Assembly (NCBI RefSeq): GCF_008831285.2
Contig: NC_045146.1
Location: forward strand, 13,717,289-13,781,288
Direction of reading: 5' to 3'
Source: Nymphaea colorata
Taxonomy: Eukaryota; Streptophyta; Magnoliopsida; Nymphaeales; Nymphaeaceae
DNA: 64,000 bases
How positions within the stretch are numbered: position 1 is the first letter of the stretch; each line of letters begins with the position of its first letter. The notes under the pieces are model-generated. The model was given only the letters and a program-made list of their open reading frames with translations, made no database searches and was not told where the DNA came from. This document shows positions 1 to 10,600 of the stretch, one piece after another. The position numbers and the translations under genes were made by a program.

Positions 1-331
1 GGCCTTCAAATTGGAGAAAGTGAGGAGCAAAGTAGGTGCACTTCTTTTTTTGACGATCTACCAAACCAGTCGCGGAGTCAGAAATTTCTGAATAGGACGC
101 ACTTTAAATTTTAAATTTCAAGTTTTAAGGGGCACTCATATATAAAAAACTGAAAATTATGAAGTTTCTATGAGTAAATAAAGTACATTTTGTATTGCCC
201 ACTCCAGCCACAACGTCTTTGTCTAAGAAAATTGTCCCAATAACAAAGAGGCCTAACATTTTTGTATTTGCACACTGAGTTAATTTGTAATAACAAGTGT
301 AAATGAGAAAATTTCGATATATTCACAAAAC

Positions 332-658
332 TAAGGGGGGGTTTGGATGACAATCTAAAACCAGGTTTTAGGAAAGAAAAACATGATTTTTCCTCAAAAT
401 ACCAATTCAAAGAACATTTGGATGACACTAAAATTGGGTTTCGCCAAAACCTAGTTTTGGCAAAACTTGGTTTTCATAAAGGGCATAAAACTTAACTTTC
501 TCCAGGTTTTTCAGGCAAAACTGATTTTTGCTTCTAAACTAAGTTTTTCGCTTGTTATCTAAGCATCTAAACCGAGTTTAGGTTTTCATCCTGTTTTTTT
601 ACAAAACTTGATTTTCACAAAACTAAGCTTTTTGAGAGTGTCATCCAAACGCTCCTTA
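332..658. mobile_element. Putative MITE with GTTTGGATGACA terminal inverted repeats
   Basis: The 12-mer GTTTGGATGACA at 341-352 is matched by its exact reverse complement at 639-650. The outer bases are also similar (taagg on the left, cctta on the right). A third, near-identical copy of the motif lies inside, at about 416-427, in direct orientation. Between them are repeats of ggttttag/aaaacttg type and no coding potential. The size of about 0.3 kb and the inverted ends suggest a non-autonomous DNA transposon. No convincing target-site duplication was found, so the superfamily is not assigned. Confidence 0.45.
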
Positions 659-1270
659 TGTGTAAAGTCTCGGGTCATTTTTTCGAAAGAGCAAAATGGT
701 AATTTTCAATAATTTAAAACCATGTTCTGACAGACAAACTTACGGACCTTAGCAAAAGGTTTGGCTGTATTTTTTAACAATATTTCAAGTGCTTTCTTTG
801 CCAATGTCAAATCTTTACGCGTATTTTGTGAAACATTCCAGAAAAAAATTGTGGGAGGGCAAAGGCCGGATGTGGGTCTCACTATCAACACAACTCAATA
901 GAAAGAAGAAAAAAATAATCTCCTACTTTTCTGGTACATCTCTTTGTTTGTTTGCTAGGGAAAAAAAGGAAACTTGTCGCAATTACTTTTTGCTTCATTG
1001 AAGTTATCTCTTAATGTCATCCTTCCACAATGGAACTTGAAAGTTCTCCCTCCTATATAATCCACTTATGGTCTTTCATGTCACATCTGGTAACGTATAT
1101 GTTTCTTTTACATCTTGTTTACTTTATCTCATTCTTGCTTTTTGTATTTCCGTCTCCAAACTTTCTATGAGTGTCTTCCCTTTTACCCTTTTCATAAATC
1201 GGGGAAGCCCATCACGTTGATTTAGACTTCTTCTTATCATTACATGTGTGTTGCTGGCGGTGGATTTGGG

Positions 1271-1812
1271 TGGGGCTGCACACTAGTCGAGTTGAGCCTG
1301 AGCTTGGTTAGCTGACTCGACTCAAAAAACTCGAGCTCGAACTCGAGTTGAGCTCCTTATAACAAGCTTGAGCTCGACTCGAATACATAAAATCGAGCTC
1401 AAACTCGACTCATTTAACTCATTTAGGTGTTAATTCATTTAGCGTTAACTCTTGTAACTTGTGAAACGGGTTTTGATAATATTATATAGAGTACTGGTTT
1501 TTGTGAGTCGAGTCGAGTCGAGTTCTTGAAACTCGAACTTGACTGGTTTATTGTTTCGAGTATGTGTAACTCGTTTAACTCGTGTAACTTGTGAAACCGG
1601 TTTTCATAATATTATATAGAGTATTGGTTTTTGTGAGTCCAGTCGAGTATAAACGAGTCGAGTTCCTGAAACTCAAACTCGACTCATTTATCATTTTGAG
1701 TATCTTTGTAAGTTCGAACTCGGCTCATTTATAAACGAGTCAAGCACGAGCCGATTTTTTTCAAGTGAGTTTGAGTCGAACCCGAGTTGTCTTGGCTGGT
1801 TATGCAGCCCTA
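1271..1812. mobile_element. hAT-like MITE, 542 bp, with near-perfect 8-bp target duplication
   Basis: The left end reads tggggctgca and the right end tgcagcccta. The reverse complement of the right end, tagggctgca, matches the left in 9 of 10 bases. The flanking octamers GATTTGGG (1263-1270) and GGTTTGGG (1813-1820) differ at one base, consistent with an aged 8-bp target-site duplication as made by hAT transposases. The interior is rich in ctcgag/gactcg motifs. It contains a duplicated block of roughly 100 bases with 130-base spacing; the word attatataga recurs at 1481 and 1611. No transposase is encoded, so the element is non-autonomous. Confidence 0.68.
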
Positions 1813-2285
1813 GGTTTGGGTGCTTGCTCTTTTTGTGGTATCTTACTCATTTTAAAGTGTTTCGGAATCTATTTTATTTAAAAAAGTGTTTCATCATCTA
1901 TTTTAATTTTTAAGTAGGTAGATATATAGAATAGTAATATTCTGTTTCGGACTGTTCGATAACTGGATTGTTTTTTGTTAAAAATTAGACCATGTTTATA
2001 AAACACTATAGCATAATATTTTATGAATCTGTTCTAAATTTTTTTAAAAAATATATAAATAAGGAATTCCCTTAATAACTGCATGTTTCGATTTATTGAA
2101 ACAACTCATTAAATTTAGTCTATCCTTTTAAGAGGCTTTAATGACCATGGATAAAACTTATCCAATTTTTAGAGTGAGTTGGTTGGCTGTTCACCGACTA
2201 ATTGTACCTATGATTTTTTTCTTGGGGTCAATATTAGCAATGTAGTTTGTCCAATGACAGAATAAATAAATATGGTCCGAATTAA

Positions 2286-2452
2286 TTATAGAGCTACAAC
2301 ACAATCAAATTCGAACCAACAAAACGTTGAAACGTTGAATTGAATCATACCAGTCTCCCATTATAGAGATTCGACACAATCAAATCCAAACGAACACAAC
2401 GTTGAATTGAACTGTACCAGTCTCTTGGTACAAACGAACACAACGTTGAGTT
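2286..2452. repeat. Imperfect tandem repeat, unit about 70 bp
   Basis: A unit beginning ttatagag..cacaatcaaat and ending accagtctc recurs from about 2286 and about 2361. A third partial copy carries the acgaacacaacgttga segment near 2433. Copies differ by small indels (about 75 and 68 bases). No coding potential was recognised. Confidence 0.55.
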
Positions 2453-3753
2453 ACATATAAGTTGGCATGGGCAGTTGCCCACACGAACAACAAAATTTTT
2501 ATTTATTTTTACATAGATTTCTTACAATTATTTACTTATTTATATATGTTATATTCCTTCATAAATGAGAATTTTTATAAGAGTGCCCCATAGCCAAAAA
2601 ATTCTGGCTCCGCCACTATTCACAGGAACTGGGTCCGACCCGATAATAGCCCGGGCCCGGATCTCTTGGTTGTTTCTCTTTGGAAGGTTGCATGTGCTAA
2701 GGTTTTGAAGCCATGTGGTTCGGTTTTTGTTGTATTGGTGGTCCAATTCAGATACTCTCGCTCTCTGTAAAATTTACCAAATAAAAGACAACAGGCGACA
2801 AGTAAGCCGTCTCTTAATCAAACCAACAATTTGCTCAAATTATCTTTTAGTCATCAAATTATCTTTTAAGGAGTTGATGAAAAAGAACTTCGAACTTTTT
2901 TCTCTTTTTTAACGTCTTTTTGATATCGGCTCTTAACGGAACAAGGTTAGCTGCTCGGGTCGATTACCGGCTCTTCATGGGGAGGCTGGGCGGCCCCGAT
3001 GTTTCTGACACAATAATTTTGCCTCCATCACTGTACAGAGGCATAGATTAACACACGCCACACATTGAAGCCTCCTCCATGCGAGTCAATTGCTCTCATT
3101 TAATAATAATTATGTGCAAAGTGCTAGCAATTCGAGTTCTTTCGAAATTGGAGCCCCATTATTATACTCATTATTGAATGTTCCATGTGGAAAGTATGGA
3201 GATAGATTGGATTTGATTCGTATCATGCTGGGCCTTAATATAATTTTAAATATAAACTCAATCTAATAGTCAAGTTTCTACCCGCTTCTTATATATATAA
3301 ATATATTACATGAAATATGTGCAATGAGCAGAAATGTGAAAGTTATGTGTGCTAATCATTTATACAAACCCCAAGTATTTTGGATCACTTCATCTGCGTA
3401 GGAACATGGAAAATTTCCTGAGAGAAAAGAAAATGATATCTAGATCTGACTCTATATGTGCCGATCCATTACTTTTGGAGTGGTACAGGAAACAATCAAA
3501 GGGATATGGATCAGATCCGGAGATCAGATCTGTCATCTCCCGCGCATCCGAAGTCCCGCTTTAATTCGCCCGCCACGCCCTCCATCGCAGCGCCAGCTGC
3601 ATCAACCCCCGGGCCCAGCTGCTCCCATAAAATCACCAACGTCCTCACCGGCCCTTCCGCCTCGCTAACAAACCCGAGAGGAGAAGAGCAGAGGAGGAGG
3701 AAGTGTGAAAAATTGCCGTCGCTGTCGTCGCCGTTCTAGTGGGCAGCGGAAAG

Positions 3754-3780
3754 ATGACTGGAGGGGGTTTTCCGGCGTAA
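3754..3780 (+). promoter_or_regulatory. Short upstream ORF in the ALKBH10-like leader
   Basis: An ATG at 3754 opens an 8-codon frame (MTGGGFPA) that stops with TAA at 3778-3780, 33 bases before the main ATG. If transcription starts upstream of 3754 it would be a uORF that could lower translation of the main frame. The transcription start is not visible, so regulation is only inferred. Confidence 0.35.
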
Positions 3781-3813
3781 ACCGACCAGTACTTCACAAT
3801 CCCAAACGAGCGA

Positions 3814-4570
3814 ATGGATCAAGCCAGAGTCAGCCGGAGTCCGGCAACCGACGCCCTGCTCTCGTGGTTCAGAAGCGAGTTCACGGCCGCAAACGCCATT
3901 ATCGACGCGCTCTGCTATCATCTCCGCGGTGTCGCTAGCTCCGATCTCCAGCAGGAGTATGACCACGTTTTCGCAGCCATCCACCGGCGTCGGATGAATT
4001 GGATCCCGATCCTCCACGCACAGACGTACTTCTCCATTGCCGAGATCGTAGCGGCACTCGGCGATGCCGCCGCAGCCCGGAAGCCCGACGGGAAGGCGGA
4101 GAAGTGGAAAATAGCAGCGACGGAGGTGGTGGATGTGGAGGAGATGAACAAGGAAGTGGTTGAACGGAAGGTGGAGAAGGAAGCGGGGAGTGAGGAAGAA
4201 GAGAAGAACGTGGTGGCAATGGCGGAAGAGAAGGTGGAGAAGGAAGCAGGAAACCAGGAGGAAGAGAAGAACGTAGAGTCAGAGACGGAAGTGATGGCGA
4301 AGAAGGAAGAGCAAAAAGAAGAGACGCGGGTTGGCGCTTTCAGTGTGGAGAAACGGGTCACGCCGGGTGAAGGGAAGGAATTGCAGAGTGAAGGATCGGT
4401 GATGGAGAAGGACGATCCGGCCCCCGGCGATCTCGGAATTTCAGGTAGAATTCTGTTTCCGATCCGTCTTTCAGAATTTGGTCTGTTGTGTGCTTATTCG
4501 ACTAGGTCTTTTTTCAATGCTTGAACCTTTTCGTCCTAGAGTCCGTTAGAACTCTGCAGCAGCGGCTCGG

Positions 4571-4649
<79 letters not shown>

Positions 4650-7600
4650 CAGCTGCTTACGGGAGTTCAGCCGGCCGATGATGAATTTTAATGTTGGCTA
4701 GCCATTTTCCGGCAATCCAAGTCATTTCTACGGTTCCTTTCGTTCATTGTTTGTCATTTTCTTCAAAAAAAAAAAAAGAGGAGAAAATAAACAGGAAGAC
4801 AACTAATCCATGCGTGGATTGCATATTCACAGGCCGATTCCGCTGTCCGGTGAGATGACCGGCCGGGTTCCATGTCTCGGACGATCGTTCATAGATAACT
4901 TCCTGCTTCGCCCGAGTCGAAGAGGAACAACGCCTTTGAGTCGACTCACCATGGCTGCCGAATCAGGAGATCGACGATGTCTCTGCGAGTCAATTGATGT
5001 CCCTTGCCTGGGACGAGCCACACTCGAATGAGTAGGAAGGCATATTGTTGGTGCCTTTCCCTTCGAAGCCGTCTCGTTTTGTCGAGTCGTTTCCTCCTCC
5101 TCGCCTGAGTCGGTTCTATTTTATGGGCCACTCGGTTGCTAAGGACATCTCTTGTTCGGCTATTGGCTAGTTACCCGAGTTGTTCTCCCGCGTTGGGGAG
5201 GCGACCTTTTGGAACAAGAGCAAGACTGATCGTTAACGTTAGTGATGACATTGTCTTTTTTCTTTTTAATCTTTTATGTCAGCTTGTCAACTGGGGAAAA
5301 CGAGTTCATGGAGCTAATCCACTTTTATTAATCATATTTTTAACGAAGGATAATAGAGTACGCTCGTTTGCCGTTTAAGCATAACGAACACTTAAGGATG
5401 AGGTAAGGAGTGTTCTTCATCTCATCTCGTTTGAAGTTGGACAAGTTTGTGTACATAAGGTAAAATAATGGATTTCATGATTAATAGTTAGGAAAAGCTC
5501 AATATAAAGACTGATTTAAAAAAATCAAGGGTTCAATCTGAGGGCTGCATATTTAGGGGACACTACTGGTCATGCGGCTTTAAGTTTGAATTCGCAATGA
5601 CACGCATTCACACACGTCATTAATTGCTAGACGTTGGTGTTATGGAATAAAATATTTCTTTGTTGTCTGACGGACAAAATGCTGCATCTTTTAAATGTGG
5701 GGTTTTGTTCCTTTGTCATAGAGACAAACACGACGAACTCAAGGTAAGCACGCGTCGTTTCAATAAATTGGTTCAAGCATCGTGACATAGAAGTTGCTTT
5801 CTATGCTTTATTATGTTTGATATGGTAAAAAGGTAATTTACGTCTCTCTTTCTGACTATTTAAGATGCGTACCTAACTTTTCCATGAAATTCCGGAGCTG
5901 ACCTCCTTGACTCGCGCATCACCCAACTAAATGAGCGAATGTCATTTTAGCTGTTTTCTCTCATAAACGATGGAATGTCACTCTTGCATTCTCGTTTTAA
6001 GTAGAATTCAAGGCTCATGAGTAGTTTTGAGAATTAGCAAAATTGGCAGTCATTATACTCGTAAGAGAAAGTTTTGTGTGGACCCGTAAAATATATACGA
6101 GACACTGGACGCTAAACTTGAGTCTTGAGCCTATCTTGGACTAATCAACGGCATATAAATCTGTGGAGAAAAAAAGGTAGCTTTATTTTGGTGTCCCAGT
6201 CGCATACTTTCCCCAGGTCATTGTAGTATAAGCTCAGAGTCTCAGACTAGGCTCAAGCGCATTAGAGGTAGGTCAGACTGGGGTTCAAGCTTGCGTGGAG
6301 CACAACTTGAACGAGGCGAGGCGGTTAGATCAGGCCGGTTAGCAGCCTTCTGCTGGTGCATGTGGCCTAGGCGTTTCTCCATTCCAGGTGGGGAAGGGCG
6401 AGCAAACGACTCGGGAACTTCCGTCTCGTCCTCGGTTTGATGCTTGTCCTGTGCCGGATCATGTGGTTCATGGAAAAACATGAAGGGAAAGAGGGAGAGT
6501 CCAAAGATTCTCAACTCTCGTCTGGATGCTATGGCGTTATGGGCCTCGTGGCCCACTTTCTGCGGGCTCCATGTCGAGCGGTTTGAGGAGCAAAGAGGCA
6601 TGATGGACGCCAGACGTTGCGTTCTCTTAATCCGTGTGCCAACTTGATTTTCACAAAAAGTTAGGGCCTCTCCCCTCCGAGGCCAAGAATCTGGACCGTC
6701 GCCGATCATGAACCAGCGGCTCTGATTGTAGTAATAGGCCGACGTTAGGCGTCGAGCTGGCGCTACCGAGATGCAAGTGGTTGTGGGCGTTGGATTTAGG
6801 AGGCTCCATGGACCCATGAGCCAGGGTGGGCATCCATTTGTGTAGTGTAAACCGACTCCTTTTTGGTTCTCAAGGCAACGCGGGCGGGGCCAGCAGGGAA
6901 AAGCTGCCACATGATTGGCCGCGCACCATGATGAATGAATTTGAGGGATGCAGCCCATCCGAGTGCGGCCCTTTTTATTTTTTCGGTCGTCCACCGATGA
7001 CGAGAAGCTTTTTTTTAATTTGTTGCCTTGGATATAAATGTGGCGAAGTGTCGGTGCCAATTGCCATGCTAAGAAAGAAAAGAGAGGAGGGCGGCTTTAG
7101 AGAGACTATAGACTGGGTCAGGGTCACCCATCCTTAAGGATGTCTAGGACGTCTTAATCGAGGTTGCGGTGACTTTTTCTTTCCCTTGCTTGTGTTTCAG
7201 CTGATATTTCATTTAGATCTTCATATTTTAATTAGAGTATTGTCAGTAAAACCGTCTTTGTCATGAGAAATGCCAATGAAAGATTTTAATGGAAAAAGTT
7301 GCTTTTCAAAACTTCAAGTCCTTTTAATTTTTATTTTGATTTCGCACTTGTTGTCTTGCGTCTGCGTGTCCTCGTGACGCAGATGGTTGGGAATGGGTTG
7401 CCGGGGACTCAATTATGCAAATCCTTCTCGGCAATGGATATTCTTTCGTAGATCCCTTCACGTTATGGATATTCTCTTTGGCTGTCTCACCAATACTGTA
7501 AATACGGTTTTTCTCTCCACGAGATTTTGGCAGATGCGCCTCGATGTAGACGCGATTAAAAAACTGCAGAATAATTTTTAGATATTATTTTGTTAATATA

Positions 7601-10600
7601 TGGGTCGATATAGAGCCGCGCTCGTCCCTAAATTTGTTTCAGGCCCCTCGTTGCCACCGTCGCCCGACAGGAGCCGACGCGCTATACAACCAAGTTTCTA
7701 AATAAGCGGCATCTAAACCAAAGACTGAAACATGCCCAAAAATACAAGGGTAGTTCGTTGTTATTTAAAAAATGATGGTGCTTGGACGTTTGGAACTATT
7801 GTAAAGCTTAAGCTTTGTGCGCATCAGAGACACGAATATAGTGCTGGTAACTTATTAACTACTTGGCTTTCTAGTTATGGGATGCTCTTTTTCATTTTAA
7901 AATTGTTGTCATCAGTGCTTCAAAGCAGAAGCAGCTGCAGTAATTTATTGTCTCTACTTGTGAAGCTGGTCCTGGTTGCTTCTTTCCAAGTATTGCTTGA
8001 TTGTGGTCACACATTTCCGTTCTACATTTCTAAGGTTCTTCCAACATGCGCCTTATTTCAGCCATTGTTCTGTATCTTTTTTGTTCCCTTAGACAAGTAA
8101 CAGTGAAATAAAAACACAGAGCAGAGAAAGAAAAAGCAGCTCACAGGCCTGTTCCTGAAAGAGTACTCTGGTCATCATCTAGACGACCATGTGCCAAAAC
8201 CTTCATGATTGTTAGAATAATCCATTAAACCATGCTAAACAGAACAATATTTTGTTCAAATACGCTCCAAGAATTACAGTATAAAAAACTTAAATGTAGC
8301 TGAGAGCTAAATCAAGTGAGGCAGTAAGGATGAGTGTTGAGATCTGCCCTGGATGCTTAAAATGCTGGTTCTCACAAGTTTCACGTGGGACTAAAAAACG
8401 CGCAAATTTAGTGATGCCGAGAACCTGAAGTCTTGCTGTTAAAATGGCTACTTAGCCCTGAGTAGCATTATAAATAATAGCCAAAAGATCTTTTTTGGGG
8501 GTTGGACGTCAAATATTGGTCTAATGTGCTTGAGCTCCTCTAGCAATTGGTAGTCATAATTCCGAGGTGCACATTATAGTTCTCACTTCTCACAACTCAA
8601 ATAATTCCAAAACCTGGTTGGATCTTCCACACAAGTAAAACACTCCCCAGAGTTAATCAAAGGCCATAGTATGAGGCTATGAGCCATATTTGGTTATTGT
8701 GCATATATGAGTGATTGTTTGGACAACGCCACTTCAACCGGAACGGTTAAGACGCATCGGTGACAGTCTTCGATGCATCACTTAATGCAATTTACTTGCA
8801 GTAATTCTGTGGTTCCCGGGTTTGTTTCTGTGGTATGGTCACACATTATCCACTCTGCGCAAATAGAACGAAAAGTCCTTCAAGTGTGAAGCTAGTGCGT
8901 TTGAAAGAATTCAGACAGGTAAGACCAGAGAATGAGATTGAACCTCACTGGTTTGCCCCTCATTAACGTCTATTTTCCACCTACATTTGAAAAATAAATT
9001 TCTTAACTTCAGTAGCCACCCTTCCTTGATCTTGATAGTTGTATATCTTACATCCCGTTTGTTCTTGTCAGTTTTGGGCTCAAATAGTTCGAATGCTGTC
9101 GAAGATCTTAATACTTTCTCCGAATATGATGATCTCAATGAAGGCCCAGAAAGAGTCAGAACTACAAAAGGTTTCAGTGCTAAGGAGCCAATAGATGGAC
9201 ACATGGTGAGTTTTATACCATTCAGGCAAATTCTCTTCTTTACACATCGTAACACTAAGTTTGCATTTTTTACTTTCTAATTATTGTAAGAAATTTTCTT
9301 CATTTCCGTATGCTGTTGGCAGGTTAATGTTGTGAAAGGCCTGAAATTGTATGATGGTATATTTACTGAATTAGAGCTCTCAAGGCTGGTCTCAATTGCT
9401 GATGAGCTGCGTGTTGCAGGTCAAAAAGGGGAGCTTTCAGGTATATTGACGTTGCTTTAAGGTCTCGTCTATTTTGTAGAATGTAATTGTCTAGGCCACG
9501 GACAACGCTTTCCTAGGAGGAAGGCCTGAATCCTATTGCCACCGTTCCGTCTGTCGCGAGTTATCTGTGGCTTTACCCGGAATTTCACCAACTAGTACTG
9601 GACGGAGAAAGAAAAAGGTTATTGAATATTGTAGAACAATCTAAATCTTTGGTTTGTCTGCGTTATTTCCATCTTCGAGCATACTACACTATGTCCTTTC
9701 TGCAAATCATAGTTGGTTGGCAAATCATGCAAGGCCAGCCCATTTGGGTCCACAAATGGCTTACAGTTACAGGTCTCCATCTCACCTTTTGCTGTGCAAA
9801 ATAGTTTGTTGTGTACGAGTGCATGATGTCTTCAACACAGTAAAAATATAAAATTCAAGTTTGCTGGTATAGCTCTTATATAATGAAGATTTTAATGCAT
9901 AACTGTCATAAAAGGATGCTTGAAAAATAAGATGCTGGAACTTGTATTGCTTACTGGCGTTACGTGTTTATTTTAGTGACTTTTATAGGTTGGTACTTGT
10001 TTGCTTTTATGTTTTTCTTGTGCGGCAATACAAAACGATTTTAAGGTTCTGCCTCTTCTGATTATTCAGCCAACCTACTGATCCATAAATGAAATATAAA
10101 AAAATTCAAGTCCTGAATTTGCAAATTGAGCTGCAATATCAAGGGTGGATATACAAGCTATGAAATTTATCCTACTGAAATTTGACTCTTTAGATTATTC
10201 TATGTAAGACCGTTCCTTTGAAATGCATGGCACGCCTATCATTCTGCTCGCTGCCGCACACGGAATTACAGTAGTATATATACAGGTTATGCGTTTTATA
10301 TCTCGTTCATGCGTGACAGTTTATGGTCTTTTCTGATATGCATGTGGTGGTATCTTGTAATACAGATAAGCATATGAGGTTCGACTATGCAACATATGCA
10401 ATCCTGCATCTTTGCAATCCCCTTGGTCCTTATTTTGGGAATCAAGTCATTCCAACGTTATGTCAATTGTAAACATTTGTATCCATATATCTCGCATGTT
10501 GTATTCATTTTCTGGGGCTCATGCATTTTCTATTCTTTGGAATCGTGACGCATGCGCCTTATTATGGACCAAATTTGCATAAAGTAGGAGGGACACAGTG

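Larger units (their letters stand above)
1..3813. other. Intergenic, repeat-rich upstream region
   Basis: No gene is supported here. Short open frames occur but none shows splice-linked continuation or a recognisable protein. The stretch holds two MITE-like elements (about 332-658 and 1271-1812), an imperfect tandem array (about 2286-2452) and a repeat end with the sequence ggctccgccact near 2615-2627. The last 250 bases are GC-rich and probably form the promoter and 5' leader of the downstream ALKBH10-like gene. Confidence 0.7.
4445..9071. other. Long first intron of the ALKBH10-like gene
   Basis: This 4.6-kb intron starts at cag|GTAGAA and ends at tgtCAG|tt, with phase 1 on both sides. It contains a compound (TC)n(AC)n(AG)n microsatellite, a GC-richer block at about 6240-7140 with a long antisense open frame, and otherwise AT-rich unique-looking sequence. 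Several open frames of 60-120 codons occur but show no recognisable protein or splice support. Confidence 0.7.

Noticed and set aside
6242-7140. Organelle-DNA insertion as explanation of the GC-rich block
   Set aside because: I compared it mentally with common plastid and mitochondrial genes and saw no match. A database search would be decisive.
7732-8100. 122-codon plus-strand frame in ALKBH10 intron 1
   Set aside because: No family, no splice linkage to the flanking exons and ordinary composition.
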